Shown: piece after piece, positions 1 through 7,207 of the stretch
Layout: every line of letters begins with the position of its first letter
Numbering within the stretch: the first letter of the stretch is position 1
DNA from: Pseudomonadota bacterium
GTDB taxonomy: Bacteria > Pseudomonadota > Alphaproteobacteria > Rhizobiales > Rhizobiaceae
Direction: 5' to 3'
NCBI GenBank assembly: GCA_023388675.1
Contig: JAEWFU010000470.1
Span: forward strand, 1-7,207
Length of the DNA: 7,207 nucleotides
Notes under the pieces: generated by a model
Told to the model about the DNA's origin: nothing
The model's input: the letters and a program-made list of their open reading frames with translations, nothing else
The model's database searches: none
Made by a program: the position numbers and the translations under genes

Positions 1-745
1 GCGCAAGGGTCTTGCCGCCGGCGCCCGCGCAATAGTCAAGCACCTGCATGCCCGCTTCCGCGCCTGCGAGATCGGCTACGATCTGGGAACCCTCGTCCTG
101 AACCTCGAACCAGCCTTTGCGGAAGGCAGGTTCGGCCTGCACGTTGGGGTGACGGCCGGCACCGTCGATCGGCGGGATGCGGATGCCGTCTGCCGCAAGC
201 GCACATGGCGTGGCACCGGTGCCCTTGAGCTCGCTCAAGACCTTGTCGCGTGTCGCAGCGAGCGTGTTCACGCGCAGGTCCAGCGGCGGCCGTGCGGCAA
301 GTGCCGACAATTCCTGCACCCAACCGCCGCCGAAGGCATCGGTCACCAGCGGCACGCACCAGTCGGGGCAGTCGGCGCGCACCGCATCCGGGGCATCGTC
401 GAACGAGCGCGAGGAAAGTGCGGCCAGTTCTGCGCTGTCGAGCGGCGCTGGCGCGAAGCGGTCGCCTTCAAGCGCCCCATTGATCGCCGCACCGTCCATC
501 GACCATTCCAGCGCCAGCGCCCCGAACGCCTGCGCACGCGAAGTGTCGGCATCGAGCAGCCAGCCAGCCGAACGCCTGCGCCGCAACGCGTCGTAAACGA
601 CGTTGCCGATGGCAGCACGATCGCCCGCCCCTGCGAAGCGATGGGAGAGCCCCCAATCCTTGAGCGCTTCGGCCGCCGGGCGGTGCCGTCGTTCCATGTC
701 GTCGAGAATTTCGATGGCTGCCGCCAGCCTGCCGCCCAGTCGCAT
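1..745 (-). CDS. rsmB: RsmB/NOP-family 16S rRNA (cytosine-C5) methyltransferase, partial (C-terminus outside window)
   Basis: Reading the minus strand from the ATG at 745 gives 248 residues that are still open at the window edge. Near the edge lie the family landmarks in order: PLDLRVNTL at about residues 154-162, GWFEVQDEGSQ at 211-221, and the S-adenosylmethionine-binding motif VLDYCAGAGGKTLA at 235-248. The N-terminal 100 or so residues contain the RFAGAGDRAAIGNVVYDALRRR block typical of alphaproteobacterial members. The family methylates cytosine C5 in 16S rRNA in the cytoplasm. The catalytic cysteines lie beyond the window, so activity cannot be judged. The start is supported by a GGAG Shine-Dalgarno 5 nt upstream (751-754). 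The frame stays open further upstream, but that extension lacks a good start and does not fit the family N-terminus. The exact target base is inferred from the family. Confidence 0.92.
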   Translation of the reverse strand, partial: MRLGGRLAAAIEILDDMERRHRPAAEALKDWGLSHRFAGAGDRAAIGNVVYDALRRRRSAGWLLDADTSRAQAFGALALEWSMDGAAINGALEGDRFAPAPLDSAELAALSSRSFDDAPDAVRADCPDWCVPLVTDAFGGGWVQELSALAARPPLDLRVNTLAATRDKVLSELKGTGATPCALAADGIRIPPIDGAGRHPNVQAEPAFRKGWFEVQDEGSQIVADLAGAEAGMQVLDYCAGAGGKTLA

Positions 746-832
746 GCCGTCTCCGAAGCGAGTTTTCAGAACCCGCCTAGCTATACCGGCAAGTCGGCAG
801 TGCCAAGCCCGCCAGGGTAGATCGGCGTTCGA

Positions 833-859
833 ACTATAGATGCAGTTTTAGAATGGCAA
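833..859 (-). promoter_or_regulatory. Possible weak promoter for rsmB
   Basis: On the minus strand a TTGCCA (-35 candidate, 854-859) is followed after 15 bp by TATAGT (-10 candidate, 833-838). The spacer is shorter than the usual 17 bp, so this is tentative. It lies in the AT-rich divergent region, about 90 bp upstream of the rsmB start. Its -10 overlaps the left arm of the inverted repeat at 835-844. Confidence 0.25.
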
Positions 860-903
860 TATTGATGTTTAGAACTTGAATATCCAATTCCATTGCATCT
901 ATA
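835..903. repeat. Perfect 10-bp inverted repeat, probable operator pair
   Basis: TATAGATGCA at 835-844 is the exact reverse complement of TGCATCTATA at 894-903, with 49 bp between the arms. The right arm overlaps the -10 box of the XRE gene promoter and the left arm overlaps a candidate -10 for rsmB. Two identical half-sites facing each other across a divergent promoter region suggest regulator binding, most simply by the adjacent XRE protein. Binding is inferred; only the repeat is seen. Confidence 0.5.
847..874 (+). repeat. Direct repeat TTTAGAA with 21-bp period
   Basis: TTTAGAA occurs at 847-853 and again at 868-874, 21 bp apart start to start, which is about two turns of the helix. Both copies lie just upstream of the -35 box of the XRE promoter, between the arms of the larger inverted repeat. 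They could be sites for a factor binding one face of the DNA. In an AT-rich stretch a 7-mer repeat may also arise by chance. Confidence 0.3.
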
Positions 904-905
904 AT
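876..905 (+). promoter_or_regulatory. Sigma70-type promoter of the XRE-sulP unit
   Basis: TTGAAT at 876-881 (-35) is followed after 18 bp by a consensus TATAAT at 900-905 (-10). Transcription would be expected to start about 7 nt downstream, at 912-914, which coincides with the ATG of the XRE gene at 914. No Shine-Dalgarno precedes that ATG, so a leaderless transcript is likely. The region is markedly more AT-rich than the flanking genes. Confidence 0.7.
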
Positions 906-913
906 GCCCTACC

Positions 914-1183
914 ATGATTACTGCTGCGCAGATGCGGGCGGCGCGCGCCCTCCTAGGCATTGACCAGGCACGGCTTGCCGAGCTGTCAGGCGTTTCGCTG
1001 GCGACCGTCCAAAGGATGGAAGCGAGCGAAGGCAATGTTCGCGGGGTGGTCGATACGCTGATGAAGGTCATCGAAGCGTTGAATGCCGCCGGTATCGAAC
1101 TCATCGGCGAGAACCAGCGCAGCGATCAGGGGGGCCGCGGCGTCAGGCTACGCGTTCCTTCGGGACGGTCCGGCCCGAGCTAG
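914..1183 (+). CDS. Small XRE/Cro-type helix-turn-helix transcriptional regulator
   Basis: The 89-residue protein is a single helix-turn-helix domain. Helices run from about residue 5 (AAQMRAARALLG), through the turn LAELSGVS and the recognition helix SLATVQRME at about 28-36, to a supporting helix ending in IEALNAAG. The tail (AGIELIGEN, then GGRGVRLR) matches the beta-hairpin end of a widespread family of very short alphaproteobacterial XRE proteins. It has no separate effector domain, so it probably acts as a dimeric DNA-binding switch. It is 84 bp upstream of the sulP gene on the same strand, making that transporter, and itself through the inverted repeat in its promoter, the likely targets. 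There is no ribosome binding site before the ATG, which fits leaderless translation. The ligand or signal is unknown. Confidence 0.87.
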   Translation: MITAAQMRAARALLGIDQARLAELSGVSLATVQRMEASEGNVRGVVDTLMKVIEALNAAGIELIGENQRSDQGGRGVRLRVPSGRSGPS

Positions 1184-1200
1184 ACCACTCCGACACCAAC

Positions 1201-1218
1201 CAGTTGCGACGGCAACTG
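1201..1218 (+). promoter_or_regulatory. Small hairpin between the XRE and sulP genes
   Basis: CAGTTGC at 1201-1207 pairs perfectly with GCAACTG at 1212-1218 across a 4-nt loop. It lies 18 nt after the XRE stop and 50 nt before the sulP start. No T-run follows, so it does not look like a terminator. It could protect the mRNA end or modulate expression between the two genes. The role is inferred from position only. Confidence 0.35.
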
Positions 1219-1267
1219 CCGACCACGACGTCGACAAGGCCGCCGCCTTCACGCTCACGAGAAGGCC

Positions 1268-2980
1268 ATGTCCTCGACGACACACCCAGTGACAACAGAC
1301 CACAAGCCCACCTTTGGCGAACTCTACACGCCGAAGCTCGTGACGGTGCTGCGCGAAGGCTACGATGCAACCAAATTGCGGGGAGACCTGATCGCCGGGC
1401 TCACCGTCGCTATCGTCGCCCTGCCGCTTTCCATGGCCATCGCGATCGCATCGGGCGTGTCGCCCGATAGGGGCCTCTACACGGCAATCGTCGGCGGTTT
1501 CCTGGTCTCGTTGCTCGGTGGCAGCCGCTTCCAGATCGGCGGCCCTGCTGGCGCGTTCATCGTGCTCGTCTCCGCTACGGTGCATATGCATGGCGTCGAC
1601 GGGCTAATCCTTGCAACGGCGATGTCCGGCGTCATGCTGGTGACCATCGGCTACGCCCGGCTTGGAAGTTTCATCAAGTTCATCCCCTACCCGGTAACGG
1701 TCGGCTTCACCGCGGGGATCGCGGTCATCATATTCGCAAGCCAGATCAGTGCCCTCTTCGGACTGGAACTTGCCGGCGAGGAACCGGGCGAGCTGCTGCC
1801 CAAGCTTGCCGCACTCGTCCGCGCGCTGCCGACACTCAACGCATCGGCAGTGGCGGTCTCCGCGATCACCGTCGGCACCATCCTCTTGCTGCGCAAGTTC
1901 CGCCCGAGCTGGCCTGGCATGCTGATCGCGGTGGTAGCTGCCTCGGCCTTGGCGGCAGCATTTTCTCTGCCGGTCGCCACAATCGGGAGCACGTTCGGCG
2001 GCATCCCTCGCGCGCTTCCTATACCGGCCTTGCCGGAGATTTCGCCGGAGAAGGCCATTGCAGTGCTGCCCGCCGCCATCTCATTCACGCTGCTGGGCGC
2101 GATCGAATCGCTTCTATCGGCCGTCGTCGCCGACGGCATGACGGGGCGGCGACACCGCTCGAACTGCGAACTTGTGGCCCAGGGCTTCGCCAATATCGGT
2201 GCGGCGCTGTTCGGCGGGTTCTGCGTGACGGGTACGATCGCACGAACCGCGACCAATGTGCGCTCGGGCGCCTACGGTCCGGTTTCGGGCATGGCGCACG
2301 CGATGTTCCTGCTGCTTTTCATGCTGCTGGCGGCACCGCTTGCATCCTACATACCGCTTGCGGCACTTGCAGGCGTGCTCGCGGTCGTGGCCTTCAACAT
2401 GGTCGAGCGCAGCGCGATTGCGGCCCTGCTTCGGTCATCCTGGGGCGATGCGATCGTGCTCGCCGTCACCTTCGCGCTGGTGATATTCAGGGACCTGACC
2501 GAGGGTATCGTCGTCGGTTTCGCACTGGGGGCAATGCTGTTCATCCATCGCATGTCGCAGGAGGTCGCCATCGAAGCGCGTCCACTCGCAACGGAGGATA
2601 TTGCGGACGAGCCGAGCAACTATGACGCCGATGCGTCCAGCGATCCGGACTATGTCGTCTACCGGCTATCGGGCGCGTTCTTCTTCGGGGCGGCAGCTGC
2701 CGCAGCCGCGACGCTCGACCGGATCACCGACCGCCACAAGGCGTTCATCCTGGATTTTTCGGCCGTGCCTTTCCTCGACTCGACGGCAGCCAACATCGTC
2801 GAACAAGCCGCGCGCAAGGCCGAGCGGCGCGGCATCCGCTTCTACGTCTCCGGCACGACGCCTGCGATCCGCCGCATGCTGCTGACGCATGGGGTGCGAC
2901 CGCCGCATGTCGAATACACCGCCACCATCGCGGATGCCCGCGAGGCCCTGCTGGCCTCGCTGCCTACGGATCAGGCCTGA
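1268..2980 (+). CDS. SulP family inorganic anion transporter with STAS domain
   Basis: The 570-residue protein has the length and order typical of bacterial SulP (SLC26-like) transporters. A cytoplasmic N-terminus of about 37 residues precedes a polytopic membrane domain at about 38-426, followed by a linker and a C-terminal STAS domain at about 462-563. Family motifs are visible: DLIAGLTVAIVALPLSMA at 40-57, GGPAGAF at 91-97, the GAIESLLSAVVADGMTGRRH block at about 277-296, GTIARTATNVRSGA at 322-335 and ASYIPLAALAGVL at 359-371. In the STAS domain, LDSTA (503-507) is the usual conserved core. The family moves sulfate, bicarbonate, chloride or C4-dicarboxylates across the inner membrane. The layout resembles E. 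coli DauA, but substrate cannot be assigned from motifs. Translation starts after a GAGAAGG purine run ending 2 nt before the ATG, which is closer than usual. The 3' end overlaps the convergent transpeptidase gene by 10 bp. Confidence 0.95.
   Translation: MSSTTHPVTTDHKPTFGELYTPKLVTVLREGYDATKLRGDLIAGLTVAIVALPLSMAIAIASGVSPDRGLYTAIVGGFLVSLLGGSRFQIGGPAGAFIVLVSATVHMHGVDGLILATAMSGVMLVTIGYARLGSFIKFIPYPVTVGFTAGIAVIIFASQISALFGLELAGEEPGELLPKLAALVRALPTLNASAVAVSAITVGTILLLRKFRPSWPGMLIAVVAASALAAAFSLPVATIGSTFGGIPRALPIPALPEISPEKAIAVLPAAISFTLLGAIESLLSAVVADGMTGRRHRSNCELVAQGFANIGAALFGGFCVTGTIARTATNVRSGAYGPVSGMAHAMFLLLFMLLAAPLASYIPLAALAGVLAVVAFNMVERSAIAALLRSSWGDAIVLAVTFALVIFRDLTEGIVVGFALGAMLFIHRMSQEVAIEARPLATEDIADEPSNYDADASSDPDYVVYRLSGAFFFGAAAAAAATLDRITDRHKAFILDFSAVPFLDSTAANIVEQAARKAERRGIRFYVSGTTPAIRRMLLTHGVRPPHVEYTATIADAREALLASLPTDQA
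2971..2980. repeat. 10-bp palindrome carrying the stop codons of two convergent genes
   Basis: TCAGGCCTGA is its own reverse complement. Its right end is the TGA of sulP (2978-2980) and its left end, read on the minus strand, is the TGA of the transpeptidase gene (2971-2973). The two genes therefore overlap tail to tail by exactly the palindrome. No hairpin with a T-run is seen here for either gene. Confidence 0.9.
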
Positions 2981-3588
2981 ATAACGACCACGCGCGCGCC
3001 GACAGGAACACGCTCGTAAAGGTCCACAACGTCGTGGTTGAGCATGCGAACGCAACCGCTGGACACCGCCTGACCGATGGAGTTCGGCTGGTTGGTGCCA
3101 TGAATGCGGAACATGGTGTCGCGGCCGTTGCGATAGAGGTAGAGCGCCCTGGCACCAAGCGGATTGCTCAGCCCGCCCGGCAGGCCGCCGGCGTAGCGCC
3201 GGTTGCGAGGGTCGCGGCGGATCATGTTGTCGGTGGGCGTCCAGCTCGGCCATTCACCCTTGCGGCCGACGGTGGCGCCACCACGCAAGGCCAGTCCCGC
3301 GCGGCCGACACCGATGCCGTAGCGCATCGCCCGACCGCCACCCATCACATAGTAGAGACGGCGAGCCGGTGTATCCACAACCACAGTTCCGGCCTTGTAG
3401 TTGCCATCATACGCCACTTCGCGGCGGCGAAGCTCCGGCTTGATCTTTTCCGGCGAAAGGGCAGCCAGCGGGAAACGATCATGTGGAACCGCGGCATAGT
3501 TGAGCTGATCGGACCGGTATTCGGTGACAGCGCAACCGGCAAATAGAAGCGGCAGGCCAGCAATGAAGCCGCGGCGTGAAATGGTCAT
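2971..3588 (-). CDS. L,D-transpeptidase (YkuD domain), probable Tat-exported lipoprotein
   Basis: The 205-residue protein begins with a twin-arginine signal (SRRGFIAG at 4-11), a short hydrophobic stretch and a lipobox-like FAGC with Cys19, so it is probably exported folded and lipid-anchored. The YkuD catalytic domain fills about residues 65-203. The active-site pattern is complete: His163 in RIHGT and Cys179 in SSGCVRM, with Arg181. The family forms 3-3 crosslinks in peptidoglycan or attaches proteins to it in the periplasm. The start at 3588 is chosen because a GGGGGA Shine-Dalgarno lies 4 nt upstream and the signal peptide begins there. A longer frame to 3723 would run through the katG terminator and is rejected. 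The lipobox has Phe rather than Leu at -3, so lipidation is less certain than Tat export. It lies downstream of katG on the same strand but behind a terminator, so it is probably transcribed separately. Confidence 0.94.
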   Translation of the reverse strand: MTISRRGFIAGLPLLFAGCAVTEYRSDQLNYAAVPHDRFPLAALSPEKIKPELRRREVAYDGNYKAGTVVVDTPARRLYYVMGGGRAMRYGIGVGRAGLALRGGATVGRKGEWPSWTPTDNMIRRDPRNRRYAGGLPGGLSNPLGARALYLYRNGRDTMFRIHGTNQPNSIGQAVSSGCVRMLNHDVVDLYERVPVGARVVVIQA

Positions 3589-3694
3589 GACGTCCCCCAA
3601 AGCAATTCTTCGCCATGATCGATATGGCGTTATGGTTAACGAATTCTTGCTTGAGGGGTAGCAGGGGCCTGAAGAGCGCTCCAGCCAAACGACA

Positions 3695-3720
3695 GCGGGC
3701 GCGGATTTCTCCGCGCCCGC
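3695..3720 (-). terminator. Hairpin terminator after katG
   Basis: A perfect 10-bp GC stem (GCGGGCGCGG at 3695-3704 and CCGCGCCCGC at 3711-3720) closes a 6-nt loop, 22 bp downstream of the katG stop. On the katG strand it is followed by TGTCGTTT, a poor T-run, so it may slow or stabilise more than fully terminate. It separates katG from the transpeptidase gene. Confidence 0.65.
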
Positions 3721-3742
3721 CAAGTCTCGTTCAGTCAGGCTT

Positions 3743-5956
<2,214 letters not shown>

Positions 5957-5960
5957 TCAT

Positions 5961-5975
5961 GCGCGGTGTCCGCGC
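5961..5975 (-). promoter_or_regulatory. Hairpin in the katG 5' untranslated region
   Basis: GCGCGG at 5961-5966 and CCGCGC at 5970-5975 form a perfect 6-bp stem with a 3-nt loop, extendable by a G-T pair. It lies about 40 nt upstream of the katG start. It could affect mRNA stability or translation. Short GC stems are common by chance in this base composition. Confidence 0.3.
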
Positions 5976-6055
5976 GAGAAGGGATCCTGCAGAATCTGGC
6001 GTTTTCCGTTCCAAGGCTTCAAGCCCGCCAAAGGCAGGCTGCCGAATCCTCAATC

Positions 6056-6068
6056 TGGAATAATTCCA
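6056..6068. promoter_or_regulatory. Palindrome in the katG-oxyR control region
   Basis: TGGAAT at 6056-6061 and ATTCCA at 6063-6068 are a perfect 6-bp dyad around one central A. It sits near the middle of the divergent region, 136 bp upstream of katG and 64 bp upstream of oxyR. It is a plausible regulator site in position and symmetry, but matches no consensus I can name. Confidence 0.35.
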
Positions 6069-6086
6069 AACTAGCGCCGGATGCCG

Positions 6087-6110
6087 ATAGGTACAAATTG
6101 CATTTCCTAT
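6087..6110. promoter_or_regulatory. ATAGG/CCTAT dyad, candidate OxyR site
   Basis: ATAGG at 6087-6091 and CCTAT at 6106-6110 are inverted across 14 bp. Inside them AAAT (6095-6098) and ATTT (6102-6105) form a second, slightly offset dyad. The ATAG/CTAT ends echo the ATAG elements of the E. coli OxyR site, but the spacing differs from the 7-bp spaced tetrad. The position just upstream of oxyR and divergent to katG suits autoregulation. The binding is inferred. Confidence 0.4.
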
Positions 6111-6131
6111 TCGTTTCGATAAACTGAGGTT

Positions 6132-7160
6132 ATGATACGATTGACTTTAAGACAGATGGAATATTTCGAGGCGCTTGCTGAAACGCTGCATTTCGGTCGC
6201 GCCGCCGAGTTGGTCGGCGTGACGCAGCCCGCCCTTTCCTCGCAGATCGCGGAGATGGAGGAACGGCTCGGTCGCCGCCTGTTCGATCGTGGCGGCAAGA
6301 CGGTGCACCTGACTGAGGAAGGACGCGGGCTCAAGCCGCGCATCGACCGGGTGCTGGCCGAGGCGCGCGAAATCGAAGCGGTGGCACGCCGCGGTCGCGC
6401 GGCCATGGAAGGCCGCTTCCGGCTGGGCGTCATCCCGACCGTCGCGCCCTATCTTCTGCCGGCGCTTCTGCCGGAATTGCGCAAACGCTTTCCAGCGCTG
6501 GCCGTGGAGTTGCGCGAGGCAGTCACGGCTACGCTGATCGAGGAGACGGCGGCAGGCAGGCTCGACGGCATGATCGCTGCGCTGCCGCTGGACCATGCCG
6601 GCGTGACTGTGGAACCGCTCTTCGAGGATCGCTTCTTTCTTGCCGTACCGAAGGCCGATCCGGGCTTCGTATCCCCTCCCGTGCCGCCGGAAAGTCCTGC
6701 GCTGGAGCGGCTGATGCTGCTGGAGGAAGGCCACTGCATGCGCGACCAGGCGCTGGCGGTATGCGGCTCGGTGCGGCCCGCAGCGATGGCCAATTACGGC
6801 GCGACCAGCCTGATGACACTGCTGCAGATGGTTGCGCACGGACAGGGCCTGACGATGATCCCTGAAATGGCGCGCGCGGCCAGCGAGGCGATGCCGGAGC
6901 TCAGGGTCGTGCCCTTCGCCGAGCCGATGCCTTCGCGTATCCTTGGCTTCGCATGGCGACGCAACTCGAGCCGGCAGGACGAATGTCGGGCGCTGACCGA
7001 GATCGTCCGCGGGCTGGCGCCGGCCTCAGCCCGCGCCCAGCAGATTGACGGCAAGCAGCACCCACAAGGCGATGACCGCCAGGAAGCCGACCACGAAGGC
7101 GGGCTGACGGTGGCGGATGCGGTTGGAGGTGACGTGGATGAAGGTGTGCGCATAGCGTGA
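6132..7160 (+). CDS. oxyR: Peroxide-sensing LysR-type regulator OxyR, with C-terminal extension
   Basis: The 342-residue protein has an N-terminal LysR winged helix (about 4-62, with AAELVGVTQPALSSQIAEME in the DNA-binding helices) and a regulatory domain starting at FRLGVIPTVAPYLLP (about 96-110). The two redox cysteines are present as Cys202 and Cys211 in GHCMRDQALAVC. Their spacing of 9 equals Cys199 and Cys208 of E. coli OxyR, so disulfide sensing of hydrogen peroxide should work. It is divergent from katG, the standard arrangement for its main target. Family homology ends near residue 295, at LTEIVRG. The last 42 or so residues are read from the antisense of the MAPEG gene and have no family counterpart, giving 342 residues against about 305 in E. 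coli. The start has only a weak GAGG 2 nt upstream, so translation efficiency or exact start is uncertain. Confidence 0.93.
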   Translation: MIRLTLRQMEYFEALAETLHFGRAAELVGVTQPALSSQIAEMEERLGRRLFDRGGKTVHLTEEGRGLKPRIDRVLAEAREIEAVARRGRAAMEGRFRLGVIPTVAPYLLPALLPELRKRFPALAVELREAVTATLIEETAAGRLDGMIAALPLDHAGVTVEPLFEDRFFLAVPKADPGFVSPPVPPESPALERLMLLEEGHCMRDQALAVCGSVRPAAMANYGATSLMTLLQMVAHGQGLTMIPEMARAASEAMPELRVVPFAEPMPSRILGFAWRRNSSRQDECRALTEIVRGLAPASARAQQIDGKQHPQGDDRQEADHEGGLTVADAVGGDVDEGVRIA

Positions 7161-7207
7161 CACGGCAAACAGCCACGCCAGCGACAAGGTGAGCGCATCG
7201 ACCGCGC
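7026..7207 (-). CDS. MAPEG-family integral membrane protein, partial (C-terminal 59 residues)
   Basis: The minus-strand frame ending at the TGA at 7026-7028 is open to the window edge and gives 59 residues. It has two hydrophobic segments at about 1-15 and 36-57 of the visible part. Between them is an AWLFAVSRYAHTFIH stretch followed by SNRIRHR, which resembles the arginine/histidine/asparagine motif of MAPEG proteins (membrane-associated proteins in eicosanoid and glutathione metabolism; bacterial members mostly uncharacterised). Its 3' end overlaps the oxyR tail by 135 bp in the opposite direction. It is on the same strand as rsmB, which would be its downstream neighbour if the intervening genes were absent. 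The family call rests on a short fragment. Confidence 0.8.
   Translation of the reverse strand, partial: AVDALTLSLAWLFAVSRYAHTFIHVTSNRIRHRQPAFVVGFLAVIALWVLLAVNLLGAG

Noticed and set aside
149..820. 223-residue plus-strand open frame opposite rsmB
   Set aside because: The minus-strand RsmB reading has clear family motifs across the same bases, while this frame is arginine-rich with no domain.
2347..3253. Minus-strand open frames within sulP and across its junction with the transpeptidase gene
   Set aside because: They are out of frame with both recognised proteins, are rich in Arg, Ser and Pro, and show no domain. The two recognised genes account for all these bases.
3589..3723. Longer N-terminus for the L,D-transpeptidase, starting at 3723
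   Set aside because: It would run through the katG terminator hairpin and bury the signal peptide. The ATG at 3588 has a good Shine-Dalgarno and starts at the Tat signal.
6071..6124. E. coli-style OxyR site of four ATAG/CTAT elements at 7-bp spacing
   Set aside because: Stepping in 11-bp intervals from the ATAG at 6087 and from the CTAT at 6107 finds no further matching elements.

Overview
The window is GC-rich, tightly packed chromosomal DNA of an alphaproteobacterium. The N-terminal style of the RsmB protein, a divergent katG/oxyR pair and a Tat-type L,D-transpeptidase point to the Hyphomicrobiales (Rhizobiales), but genus cannot be read from the sequence. There are seven protein genes, two of them cut by the window edges. 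I see no RNA genes, insertion sequences or CRISPR arrays, and no gene-free stretch exceeds about 210 bases.

Layout. 1-745 (minus) is the N-terminal part of an RsmB-type rRNA cytosine methyltransferase. An AT-rich divergent promoter region (746-913) separates it from a small XRE-type HTH regulator (914-1183, plus), which is followed on the same strand by a SulP anion transporter with a STAS domain (1268-2980). The SulP gene converges on an L,D-transpeptidase (2971-3588, minus), and the two stop codons share one 10-bp palindrome. Upstream of the transpeptidase, on the same strand, is the catalase-peroxidase katG (3743-5920, minus), ending in a strong GC hairpin. A 211-bp divergent control region separates katG from oxyR (6132-7160, plus). 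The oxyR frame runs 135 bp into the 3' end of a MAPEG-family membrane protein gene on the minus strand (7026 to the window edge).

How the genes work together. katG and oxyR form the classic peroxide-defence unit: OxyR keeps both redox cysteines and KatG keeps its full catalytic set. The XRE regulator and SulP transporter look like a regulator-transporter pair, with the regulator transcribed from a strong-looking promoter that probably gives a leaderless message. The transpeptidase remodels the cell envelope and has no evident functional tie to its neighbours. MAPEG and rsmB lie on the same strand at the two ends of the window. From remembered rhizobial gene order (guaB - MAPEG - rsmB - guaA), the roughly 6.3 kb between them may be an insertion into that housekeeping cluster.

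I do not see a wholly new system. The most interesting points are the operator-like architecture before the XRE gene, the codon-register antisense overlap of oxyR with the MAPEG gene, a glycine at the KatG position equivalent to Ser315 of the Mycobacterium tuberculosis enzyme, and the possible insertion into the gua/rsmB locus.
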